A stretch of DNA of 13,854 nt, from positions 1-13,854 of the forward strand of contig JANDJZ010000908.1 of the NCBI GenBank assembly GCA_027943245.1, given 5' to 3'. Positions 5,497 through 13,233 of this stretch are shown here, piece by piece (within the stretch, counting starts at the first letter, position 1; each line of letters begins with the position of its first letter). The position numbers were made by a program, and so were the translations under genes. This DNA is from Acanthamoeba sp. SK_2022b. Its lineage: Eukaryota > Discosea > Longamoebia > Acanthamoebidae. Below the pieces are notes generated by a model. It saw only the letters and a program-made list of their open reading frames with translations, had not been told where the DNA came from and did not search any database.

Positions 5497-7060
5497 TCAG
5501 ACCGCTTCGGCCATCGCGGCCTCGGACTGGGCCATGCCGTAAGACAGGCCGTCCAACAGGGTCTGCAAGGTCACCGGCTTGACCACCAGTCCATCGCAGC
5601 CCGCCTCCACCGCCAGCCGGTGATGCGCCTCGGTCGTATTGGCCGTCACCATCACAACCGGCGTGCGGCGGCGATGATGGGTCCGCTCCAGGGCGCGGAT
5701 CGCCCGGGTCGCCGCGATCCCGTCCATGACCGGCATCTGCATGTCCATCAGCACCACATCGAAGGCCTCGGCCTCGAACCGTTCGACGCCTTCGCGTCCG
5801 TCATTGGCGATGGCGATCTGGGCGCCCAGCGGCTCGAGCAGGCAGCGCACCACCATCTGGTTCGGCACATTGTCCTCGACCACCAGCACCCTCAGCGCCT
5901 CGGCGTCTGCGGCCTCGACCTCAACCACCTCCGGCGGTTCAGCCAGGCCCCGCCTGACCGGCAGCCGCACCCGGAAGCTGCTGCCCTGCCCTCGGGTCGA
6001 ATCCATAGCAATCTCGCCGCCCATCAGTTCAGCCAGCGTCTTGCAGATGGGCAGGCCCAGCCCCGTTCCGCCAAATCGGCGCGAAATCTCTTCGTGAACC
6101 TGCACAAAGGGCACGAACAGATCGGCGGCCAGCGTCTCGTCAAACCGATGCCGGTGTCGCTCCGCTGATCGCCAGCGTCTCGTCCCCGTCTGCGTCACGC
6201 GTCACATCCATCTCGACCCTGACGGCGCCCGCATCAGTGAACTTCACCGCATTTGAGGCCAGGGTCTCCACGATCTGGGCCACGCGCGCGCCGTCCCCGA
6301 CAAACCGCCCCCCGGCGCCCGCGCCCAGCGTCAGGTCGAATGCCAGCCCCTTGGCCTCAGCCGCCGTCCTGTGGGGCGCCATCGCGGCCTCGACGGCCTC
6401 ATGCAGATCATAGGGGGCGGACCTCAGGCTGAACTGGCCCGAGCGCATTTTGGACAGGTCCAGCATGTCCTCCAGTTGGCGGCTCAGCGTCAGGCCCGAC
6501 TGGCGAATGACCTCCAGCATCTCGACTGACGCGCCGTCAGATCCGTCTGCTCCAGCGCCGACGCCAGACCCAGCACGGCGTTCCAGCGGCGCGGATTCTC
6601 TGCTGACTGATGTTGGCGTAGAACAGATCCCGCGCCGCGCTGGCCTGCTCGACCCGCGCCTTGGCAATCTCCAGATCTTTCAGCGCCTGGATATGGGCCG
6701 TCACCTCAAAGCGGATGGCGGTGTAGAACTCCGGCAGGCCGTTGGCGTCCATCGTCGGGATGATGGTCGTGTCGACCCAATAGTCTTCGCCGTTCCGGTT
6801 GCGGTTGCAGATGGTCCCGCGCCAAACCCCGCCTGCCCCGACCACCTTGAACATGGCCTCAAAGAAGCTGCGCGGGTGATGGCCGCCGTTCACGACGCGG
6901 TGGGTCTTGCCAATCAGCTCTTCCTGCGAATATCCGCTGACGTCGACAAACTTCGATTGCAGTAAACAATCCGTCCGCCCCGATCCGTGATGGCGACAAT
7001 CGCAGCCTGATCCAGCGCTGCAGACAATCGCGCGCGAGCCGGCCAGTCGACATCACTCAT
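5497..7060 (-). pseudogene. Hybrid sensor kinase (PAS-HisKA-HATPase-receiver), broken by five frameshifts
   Basis: Pieced together by frame, this is a cytoplasmic hybrid histidine kinase of about 520 residues. The ATG at 7060 (MSDVDWPARAR) has GAGGTGA just upstream. A PAS domain with SGYSQEELIGKTHRVVN and RNRNGEDYWVDTTI follows. Then come a dimerisation helix pair (DLFYANIS...IRQSGLTLSRQLEDMLDLSKMRSG), an ATPase domain with N-box NAVKFTDAG and GGTGLGLPI, and a receiver domain with VLVVEDN, the phosphoacceptor Asp in VLMDMQMPVMDG and VVKPV. The frame changes near 6952, 6578-6600, 6523, 6162 and 6142, each equal to losing one base. The H-box reads SQQRIRA where SHEIRAP is expected, so the phosphoacceptor His is missing. 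Conserved motifs persist across all frames, so either the break is recent or the sequence contains errors. There is no transmembrane segment. Confidence 0.85.
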
Positions 7061-7135
7061 CACTCACCTCAAGCCACGCAGACAGGGGCCGAATCGGACA
7101 ACCCGCTAAAGCCAAGCTTGTGGACGAACATAGTG

Positions 7136-7181
7136 AAAAAATTAAAAACACGCGTCTGAACGTCGCTCCTGAAGCTCGCGT
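7136..7181 (-). terminator. Weak possible terminator after the transglutaminase-like gene
   Basis: On the minus strand a 5-bp stem (7177-7181 with 7150-7154) around a long 22-base loop is followed by two T-tracts (five and six T residues, 7148-7136). The T-tracts stand out in this GC-rich window, but the stem is short. Confidence 0.3.
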
Positions 7182-7182
7182 C

Positions 7183-9216
7183 TCATGCGCCAGGCGCAGC
7201 CACCCGCAACAGAATCAACAGCAACACAATGGCGCCGACCACGGCCCAGCTACGCCATGTCGTCTGACCCTTGGCGTCACCCGTCAGTCTTCCCCGTCGC
7301 GTGTCCAGCACGAAGCTGATGCCATTATTAGCTCGCATTCGACGCTGGAAGGCGAAATAGCTCCTCACCTCAGAGGCGGCGACGATGCTGCGTTCGACAT
7401 CGACCTCGACGATGTTTCGCCCACGCTTGGGGTCCAGCCACTCGAACTGGGAACGCCCTGTGACGCCCGGTCCGCTCAACGCCAGATTCCACGGCGTGAT
7501 CTGCGGTTTTATCGGGAAGTTCAGCACCCGTTCGACGCGCACAATGCGCGGCGTGCCTATGTGAATCGGCTGCTCACGTCGCGGTCGCTCGCTGCCCACC
7601 AAGGTCGGTCCCACTACATCGTCCAGTGATTCGAACTTCACCCCTGCATCACCGCCCTCATTCACGGCGAACGGCTTGCTGACGCTGTAGTGTTCGATCA
7701 GCGCGATCTCGTTGGCTGCAGTGTCGTCGGCCCAGGTCAGCGGCTCCACCTCCAACACTTCGCCGTAGGTGCGCTCCAGGCCCTCCCGCATCCGTCGGCT
7801 GACGCTGGGAAAGCCCTCGTTCTCGCCCCAGCGACGCATGTCGTCGGCGCGCCAACTGCGATAGATGGTCAGCAGCTTCAGTTCCGCTGGATCGGCGGCG
7901 TTACGCCCGAACGTCCACTCCTCGAAGGTTTCGCATACGATCTGCCGCTCCACCTCCCTGATCTGCTCCAGACGCGCCTCAACCCGCAACGGCAGGGCCC
8001 ACCCCGGCCGCGCCTGGGTCAGGCGGGACAGCCTGCCCGCCTGCGGCGCCATCGTCGGGTCCAGCCACCAGACTTTGCCCTCCGCCTCGGCCCGCACGAC
8101 GCAGTGATCAAAGGCTGTTGCGTGCGGCATGGCCTCATTCAGCCCCGCCCCTGTCGCCGTATTCACCAGCGCCGGACACGCCTCCAGACCAAGGCGCTGC
8201 AGCACGACAGTCAGCAACCGCGACGCGTCCTTGCAGTCGCCGTACCGACTGTCCCAAATCTCCCTGATGGCGCGCGGCCTGAATCCGCCTGCCCCCATCC
8301 CGACGGAGTGATACCGCAACAGGCGCTGGACGAACCTCAGCGCCTCCGCCGCCCTCTCGCCTGCGGTGGCGAAACTTACGGCCAGTTGGTCGATCTCACC
8401 GGTCAGAGCCTGTGGCAGTTCTGCCGGGGCCAGATAATGATCTCGGAACAGGGCGGCGACCTCGTCCCATGACATCCGATCAGCGATATGGATCTCGGAA
8501 TGAGCGATCCACCAGGCGGGAGTATCGTTGTCGTAGATCAGCGCCGGGATGTCTTGCTGACGCCAACGCCATTGCCGAACTCCGGCCTCCAGCGTCTCCT
8601 CCACAGACGGCGCAGCCCGTGCGGCCCGGCGCGTTGTGACCAGTGCGCGGTCTTGCGGCGCTCTGCACACGGAAATCCGCCCCTGAACTGGATGAGTGGC
8701 CCATTGCAGCCAAGCTGGCGGCGGCTGAAACCGTCCGCCCAATGCCGGATTAGCGCCGATGATGGAGAAAGCCGTCTCGACAATGTCGCCGACCCGGACA
8801 TCCGGGATAATCATGTGGGCGGTCAGACGACCGTCGTACATTGCCCGTTCCAGGTTCAGTTCGCGTCGCAGCAGTTCGAACGCCGCCGGGCTGGCCGCCT
8901 CCCGCCGCTCTCCATCCCGAAGGACGCTGGCAGTGTGGATCACCAACCGCTCATGCGCCGGATCGAAGACGATCTCGAAACTGGCAGTGGGCTGCAGACC
9001 GTCACTGCCCGTGACCTGCTGCACCAACCGCGTCCGATACACCTGCGCCGGTTCGCTCAGATCAATCAGCGTCTCTGACAGGATGTAGCAGACGCCCCGC
9101 TCTGTCAGGGCGAAGGCGTCTCGCCCGCTCATGTCTATGTCGCGCGACGCAAACTCCATCGGCGCAGGCGCGAAACTCAGCTTCGCCTCGCCCGCACCTC
9201 CCCCCTCAAATGCCAT
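7183..9216 (-). CDS. DUF3857/transglutaminase-like protein with C-terminal membrane anchor
   Basis: This is a 677-residue protein. The first 190 residues match a DUF3857-type N-terminal domain (VYRTRLVQQVTG, HMIIPDVRVGDIVETAFSI). A transglutaminase-like core follows with a complete papain-like triad: Cys328 in YGDCKDASRLL, His371 in AFDHCVV and Asp386 in WWLDPT. A beta-rich C-terminal region ends in one hydrophobic helix (about 656-672) and a short tail. Members of this fold include proteases and amide-forming or amide-cleaving enzymes; the substrate is unknown. I see no signal peptide, so with basic residues before the helix the catalytic part would face the cytoplasm. I chose the ATG at 9216 because GGGGGA lies seven bases upstream; an in-frame TTG at 9222 has that element almost touching it. 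The gene is separated from the kinase by 122 bases and from tuf by a terminator. Confidence 0.9.
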   Translation of the reverse strand: MAFEGGGAGEAKLSFAPAPMEFASRDIDMSGRDAFALTERGVCYILSETLIDLSEPAQVYRTRLVQQVTGSDGLQPTASFEIVFDPAHERLVIHTASVLRDGERREAASPAAFELLRRELNLERAMYDGRLTAHMIIPDVRVGDIVETAFSIIGANPALGGRFQPPPAWLQWATHPVQGRISVCRAPQDRALVTTRRAARAAPSVEETLEAGVRQWRWRQQDIPALIYDNDTPAWWIAHSEIHIADRMSWDEVAALFRDHYLAPAELPQALTGEIDQLAVSFATAGERAAEALRFVQRLLRYHSVGMGAGGFRPRAIREIWDSRYGDCKDASRLLTVVLQRLGLEACPALVNTATGAGLNEAMPHATAFDHCVVRAEAEGKVWWLDPTMAPQAGRLSRLTQARPGWALPLRVEARLEQIREVERQIVCETFEEWTFGRNAADPAELKLLTIYRSWRADDMRRWGENEGFPSVSRRMREGLERTYGEVLEVEPLTWADDTAANEIALIEHYSVSKPFAVNEGGDAGVKFESLDDVVGPTLVGSERPRREQPIHIGTPRIVRVERVLNFPIKPQITPWNLALSGPGVTGRSQFEWLDPKRGRNIVEVDVERSIVAASEVRSYFAFQRRMRANNGISFVLDTRRGRLTGDAKGQTTWRSWAVVGAIVLLLILLRVAAPGA

Positions 9217-9362
9217 CTGCAATCCCCCTGTAGGGTAACTATGGCGTGTTTTCGTTCAAAGCAAAATGTCCTAAATCTGGCCGATGGCCAAACCGTTACG
9301 CCAGTCATTCCAGCGATCTATGCGGTGACGGGGACTTGCGGCTAGAACCCAGCCCCCACAGC

Positions 9363-9395
9363 AAAACGGCCCCCGGATTTCTCCGAGGGCCGTTC
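9363..9395 (-). terminator. Rho-independent terminator of tuf
   Basis: On the minus strand a 12-pair stem with a single mismatch (9382-9394 with 9365-9377) around a four-base loop runs into TTTT (9366-9363), 39 bases after the tuf stop. It isolates the tRNA-Tyr/tRNA-Gly/tuf operon from the transglutaminase-like gene. Confidence 0.85.
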
Positions 9396-9433
9396 TGTTA
9401 CGCTACTGTTCGGCCCGGGGGCCGGATCTTCGA

Positions 9434-9598
9434 TTACTCGACGATCTTGGCCACGACGCCGGCGCCGACGGTGCGGCCGCCTTCACGGATGGCGAAGCGC
9501 AGGCCCTGGTCCATCGCGATCGGCGTGATCAGCTCGACGTTCAGCTCGGCGTTGTCGCCCGGCATGATCATCTCAACGCCTTCCTTCAGCTGCACGAT

Positions 9599-9634
<36 letters not shown>

Positions 9635-10247
9635 GCGGTAGTTCGTGAAGAACGGCGTGTGACGGCCGCCTTCTTCCTTGGTCAGGATGTAGGCCTCAGC
9701 CACGAACTTGGTGTGCGGCGTGATGGAGCCCGGCTTGCACAGCACCTGGCCGCGCTCGACGTCTTCACGCTTGGTGCCGCGCAGCAGAACGCCGACGTTG
9801 TCACCTGCTTGACCTTGGTCCAGCAGCTTGCGGAACATTTCAACGCCCGTGCAGGTCGTCTTCTGGACCGGACGGATGCCGACGATCTCGACTTCTTCAC
9901 CGACCTTGACGATGCCCTTCTCGACGCGGCCCGTGACCACGGTGCCGCGGCCCGAGATCGAGAACACGTCTTCCACCGGCATCAGGAACGGCAGGTCCAC
10001 CGGACGTTCCGGCTGCGGGATGTAGGCGTCGACCGTCTCCATCAGCTTGATGACTTGCTGTTCGCCGATTTCCGGGTTCACGCCGTCGGTTGCAGCCTTG
10101 GCCGAACCCTTGGTGACCGGAATGTCGTCGCCCGGGAACTGGTACGAGCTCAGCAGCTCGCGCACTTCCATCTCGACCAGCTCAAGCAGTTCTTCGTCGT
10201 CGACCAGGTCGACCTTGTTCATGAAGACCACCAGGGCCGGCACGCCG

Positions 10248-10282
<35 letters not shown>

Positions 10283-10307
10283 CGGCATCGGGCCGTCAGC
10301 GGCCGAA

Positions 10308-10357
<50 letters not shown>

Positions 10358-10624
10358 CACATAGTCGGCGTGGCCGGGGCAGTCGACGTGCGCATAGTGA
10401 CGGTTGGCCGTCTCATATTCCACGTGCGACGTGTTGATCGTGATGCCGCGGGCCTTTTCTTCCGGCGCAGCGTCGATGTCGGCGTAGTTCATCGCCTTGC
10501 CGCCGCCGGCCTTCGCCAGCGTCATCGTGATCGCAGCCGTCAGCGTCGTCTTGCCATGGTCAACGTGGCCGATCGTGCCGATGTTGCAGTGCGGCTTCGT
10601 GCGTTCGAACTTTTCCTTGGCCAT
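9434..10624 (-). CDS. tuf: Translation elongation factor Tu
   Basis: This is full-length EF-Tu (396 residues). As the GTP complex it delivers aminoacyl-tRNA to the ribosomal A site. The G domain has the P-loop GHVDHGKT (19-26), [12 protein letters not shown] (switch I), DCPGHADY (about 81-88) and NKVD (about 136-139), with domains II and III complete and the ending [11 protein letters not shown] chose the ATG at 10624, which has AGGAG eight bases upstream; an in-frame TTG at 10630 would add two residues without a usable ribosome-binding site. Upstream are tRNA-Tyr and tRNA-Gly on the same strand with no terminator between, an arrangement like the E. coli tRNA-tufB operon. Proteobacteria often carry a second tuf in the str operon, so this may be the tufB copy. 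Confidence 0.98.
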
Positions 10625-10676
10625 GGCCAAACTCCTGATGGCCCGGGTTGAGGGGCGCGATGCTGATCTAAAAACC

Positions 10677-10750
10677 TGGAGCGGGTAGACGGGATCGAAC
10701 CGACATCCTCAGCTTGGAAGGCTGCTGCACTACCATTGTGCTATACCCGC
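10677..10750 (-). tRNA. trnG: tRNA-Gly (anticodon TCC)
   Basis: The 74-base gene has acceptor stem GCGGGTA/TACCCGC, anticodon loop CTTCCAA reading TCC, T loop TTCGATC, discriminator T and an encoded CCA. The first pair of the anticodon stem is a G/A mismatch; the other four pairs are standard. It lies between tRNA-Tyr and tuf and is probably cut from their common transcript. Confidence 0.97.
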
Positions 10751-10831
10751 GCGGAGACTGCGGAAGTTCCGGGGAACGCCGCAGCCGATACCTCTCCGGC
10801 GCCGTGATCCGTCGTGTTCTTCAAAGGCGCG

Positions 10832-10915
10832 TGGTGGGGGAAGAAGGACTCGAACCTTCGAAGCTTTCGCAGGGGATTTACAGTCCCCCCCCTTTGCCAC
10901 TCGGGACATTCCCCC
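10832..10915 (-). tRNA. trnY: tRNA-Tyr (anticodon GTA)
   Basis: This is an 84-base class II tRNA with acceptor stem GGGGGAA/TTCCCCC, anticodon arm GGGGA-CTGTAAA-TCCCC reading GTA, a long variable arm, T loop TTCGAGT, discriminator A and encoded CCA. A run of eight G residues spans the D arm and anticodon stem. It is the first gene after the operon promoter. Confidence 0.97.
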
Positions 10916-11057
10916 AGCGCGCCTTGTTGAACCGCCGGACCCTTGATCCACCCCTAAAATAAGCGGGATGAAACAAAAGCCTTCGGCTTGTCGCCTCCTC
11001 TGCAGTAGAGGGGGCGCCCAGACCCGAAAGCCCGTGGGGCTCCAAATCGGAGGGCGT

Positions 11058-11086
11058 CTTATAGTGTCGTCGAAATCAGAACGCAA
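11058..11086 (-). promoter_or_regulatory. Sigma-73-type promoter of tRNA-Tyr/tRNA-Gly/tuf
   Basis: On the minus strand TTGCGTT (11080-11086), a 14-base spacer and ACTATAAG (11058-11065) match the Caulobacter-type consensus well. The transcript would have a leader of about 135 bases before tRNA-Tyr. The -10 element overlaps the GTG start codon of rlmB on the + strand. Confidence 0.7.
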
Positions 11087-11948
11087 CGACCGTAAAAGCG
11101 GTAAAAAACAATCTTTCACAGGGAGGATATCCGCCCCTCGCGAAAGGGGCGAAAAGCCCGCTGCGCAAGGGTTTCAGGGGCGTGCCGACACGCCCCGCCC
11201 GCCTCGTTCAGGGGATCGCGGCAGGGCGGACGCCGATAATTTTCTTTGGGGCCGTCACCCGGTTCTGGCCGCTTTGGCGAATCCCTCCCGTCGCGGGACA
11301 GGTCGTCTTCTGGCCACGCCCGAGCGCGCCGCCGAGATCGAGGACGGCAAACTGGCGCACGGCCACAAGATAGAGACCGTCGATATCCAGACATTGACCC
11401 GGATGCTGCCCCCCGGCGCCGTCCACCAGGGCCTGGCGTTCAAGGTCCAGCCGCTGGAAGGCGTGTCGCTGGAAGATCTGGCCGAACCAGCTGAAGGCGT
11501 CATCGTCATGCTGGACCAGCTGACCGACCCCCAGAACGTCGGCGCCATCTTCCGCTCCGCCCTGGCCTTCGGCGCACGGGGAATCATCGTGCAGGACCGT
11601 CACGCTCCGGCGCTGGCGGGCGCCCTGGCCAAGGCCGCCGTCGGCGCGACCGAACGCCTGCCCCATGCGCGGGTGACGAATCTGTCGCGCGCGCTAGAGC
11701 GTCTGGCCGATCTGGGTTGGCGCGCCGTCGGTCTGGACGGGTCGGGCGAGCAGACGCTGGAGCAGGCGCTGGACCGCCAGCCCACCGTTCTGGTCATGGG
11801 GTCCGAGGGCGACGGCATCCGTCGTCTGGTGGCCGAGCACTGCGATGTGCTGGCGAAAATCCCCATGCCCGGCGGATTCGAGAGCCTGAACGTCTCCAAC
11901 GCCGCCGCCGTGGCCCTGTATGAGACGGCCCGCGCGCAACGCGGCTGA
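11064..11948 (+). CDS. rlmB: SpoU/TrmH-family 23S rRNA (guanosine-2'-O)-methyltransferase, RlmB-like
   Basis: This is a SPOUT methyltransferase of 294 residues that uses S-adenosylmethionine to methylate a ribose 2'-OH, in RlmB a guanosine in the 23S peptidyl-transferase region. Residues 1-58 are a basic, probably disordered tail. FLWGRHPVLAAL opens the small RNA-binding domain. The three SPOUT motifs follow: DQLTDPQNVGAIFRSA, VLVMGSEGDGIRRLV and IPMPGGFESLNVSNAAAVA. The GTG at 11064 is the chosen start because GGAGGG lies nine bases before it. An in-frame ATG at 10968 would add 32 residues of low-quality sequence and has a poor ribosome-binding site. The exact target (RlmB or another SpoU member) cannot be settled from sequence alone. 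It leads a likely operon with the TerC-like gene (31-base gap) and the rhodanese. Confidence 0.92.
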   Translation: MSSKSERNDRKSGKKQSFTGRISAPRERGEKPAAQGFQGRADTPRPPRSGDRGRADADNFLWGRHPVLAALANPSRRGTGRLLATPERAAEIEDGKLAHGHKIETVDIQTLTRMLPPGAVHQGLAFKVQPLEGVSLEDLAEPAEGVIVMLDQLTDPQNVGAIFRSALAFGARGIIVQDRHAPALAGALAKAAVGATERLPHARVTNLSRALERLADLGWRAVGLDGSGEQTLEQALDRQPTVLVMGSEGDGIRRLVAEHCDVLAKIPMPGGFESLNVSNAAAVALYETARAQRG

Positions 11949-11979
11949 CAGAACGCCGCACCGGGCGTAGAGAGCGGTC

Positions 11980-12804
11980 ATGGATTTCCTCTCCTCTCCC
12001 GAACTCGCCAGCCAGGCCACGGCCCTGGGTCAGGTCGTCTTGATGGATCTGGTCCTGGCGGGCGACAACGCCGTCGCCGTGGGCCTGGCCGCCGCAGCCC
12101 TGCCCCAGGAGCAGCGCAAGAAGGCGATTCTGATCGGCCTGGCCGCCGCCGTGGTCATGCGAATCGGGTTCGCGCTGATCACCGTCCAGCTTCTGGCCCT
12201 TGTCGGCCTGTTGCTGGCGGGCGGCCTGCTGCTGCTATGGGTCTGCTGGAAGATGTGGCGCGAGCTGCGCGAACAGGCCACCCACGATCAGGCCGAGGCG
12301 GAGGCAGAGCTTCAGCTGGCGCTCAGCATCGAACACGGCACCGGCCCCTCGCCCGAGGCGCTGGGTCTGAAGCGCAAATCCTTCGGCGCCGCCCTGCTCC
12401 AGATCATGATCGCCGACATCACCATGTCGCTGGACAATGTGCTGGCCGTCGCGGGCGCCGCACACGAACACCCGTGGATCATGGTCTTCGGCCTGGTTCT
12501 GTCCATCGGCCTGATGGGCGTCGCCGCCACCTACATCGCCAAGCTGCTGCACCGCTTCAACTGGATCGGCTACATCGGCCTGATCGTGGTCCTGTATGTG
12601 GCGCTGCACATGATCTGGGACGGCGCGCGTCAGGTGATCGTCCGCACAGGCCATATGGAGCAGTTCAACGCCGCCGCCCCGGCCTTCCTCGACATCAGCC
12701 CTGAAGAAGCCGCCAAACACCTGCGCCACAAGGGCGCGTCGCCTGATTCGGCCCCGCCGCCCGTCGACCTGCCCCCGCCCGCCGCACCGGAGCCCACTGC
12801 ATGA
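11980..12804 (+). CDS. TerC/YjbE-family integral membrane protein
   Basis: This is a 274-residue protein with about six or seven membrane helices in two halves. Each half carries the family's acidic motif: DLVLAGDNAVAV (Asp23, Asp29, Asn30) and DITMSLDNVLAV (Asp146, Asp152, Asn153), the likely metal-binding sites. A charged cytoplasmic loop with many Glu/Ala residues (about 95-130) joins the halves, and a proline-rich tail of about 30 residues ends the protein. TerC relatives are linked to tellurite resistance, and several family members are tied to manganese export or metal loading of exported proteins; that role here is inferred. The ATG at 11980 has AGAG upstream. The stop overlaps the rhodanese start by four bases (ATGA), so the two are probably translated together. 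Confidence 0.92.
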   Translation: MDFLSSPELASQATALGQVVLMDLVLAGDNAVAVGLAAAALPQEQRKKAILIGLAAAVVMRIGFALITVQLLALVGLLLAGGLLLLWVCWKMWRELREQATHDQAEAEAELQLALSIEHGTGPSPEALGLKRKSFGAALLQIMIADITMSLDNVLAVAGAAHEHPWIMVFGLVLSIGLMGVAATYIAKLLHRFNWIGYIGLIVVLYVALHMIWDGARQVIVRTGHMEQFNAAAPAFLDISPEEAAKHLRHKGASPDSAPPPVDLPPPAAPEPTA

Positions 12805-13139
12805 CCGTCGCCACCGTCACCGCCGAAGAAGCCGCCGCCTGGCTGCAGTCGAATCAGGCCGTGCTGATCGACGTGCGTGAACCTGACGAATATGTCGCCG
12901 CCCACATCGACGGCGCGGTCCTGGCGCCGCTCAGCCAGATGCCCGCTGCCTGGGAGGCGTTGGACCTGCCCGCCGACAAGAAGATCATCGTCATGTGCCT
13001 GAAGGGCGGCCGCAGCCATCAGGTCTGCCTTCGTCGGCCCGGCGACGGCCGGTCAGCCCTGTTCAACCTGACCGGCGGCATCCAGGCCTGGCACGCCGCA
13101 GGCCTGCCGATCATCTTCGCCGAAGAAACCGGCGCCTGA
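12801..13139 (+). CDS. Single-domain rhodanese (sulfurtransferase-like)
   Basis: This is a 112-residue rhodanese domain. LIDVREPDEYVAAHIDGAVLAPL is the usual N-terminal signature, Cys66 begins the active-site loop MCLKGGR, and LFNLTGGIQAWHAAGLPI closes the fold. Such proteins move sulfane sulfur from thiosulfate or persulfides to acceptors; the acceptor is unknown. There is no signal peptide, so it is cytoplasmic. Its ATG overlaps the stop of the TerC-like gene. The stretch after HQVC (about residues 77-84) is unusual for the family and includes LRRPGDGRS, while the neighbouring frame reads a more typical AFVGPATAG; two small compensating deletions could explain this. Confidence 0.88.
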   Translation: MTVATVTAEEAAAWLQSNQAVLIDVREPDEYVAAHIDGAVLAPLSQMPAAWEALDLPADKKIIVMCLKGGRSHQVCLRRPGDGRSALFNLTGGIQAWHAAGLPIIFAEETGA

Positions 13140-13170
13140 ACACCGCCCCGACAATCCGGGCCTGAAACGC

Positions 13171-13207
13171 AAAAGGGGCGCAGTCTGGCGGACCAGACTG
13201 CGCCCCT
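13171..13207 (-). terminator. Strong hairpin terminator between metG and the rhodanese gene
   Basis: A perfect 15-bp stem (13174-13188 with 13193-13207) with tetraloop CGGA is followed on the minus strand by TTTT (13174-13171), 27 bases after the metG stop. On the + strand the following bases are not T-rich, so it is mainly the metG terminator but may also help stop the convergent rlmB operon. Confidence 0.85.
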
Positions 13208-13233
13208 CGCAATTCAGGCGGTCAGTCCGCCGA

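Noticed and set aside
6450..6965. + strand open frame inside the broken kinase region
   Set aside because: The minus strand here encodes recognisable PAS and kinase motifs in pieces; the + frame shows no family resemblance.
9217..9362. A promoter for the transglutaminase-like gene (TTGAACG with CATAGT nearby)
   Set aside because: The boxes are poorly spaced or poorly matched for both sigma-73 and E. coli-type patterns, so no promoter is called.
9659..10651. A 330-codon open frame on the + strand across tuf
   Set aside because: It is a shadow of tuf codon usage, rich in Asp/Val/His/Leu/Arg, with no domain and no supporting ribosome-binding site.
11980..12804. A tellurite resistance operon
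   Set aside because: Only a single TerC-family gene is present, with no other ter genes; its neighbours are an rRNA methyltransferase and a rhodanese.
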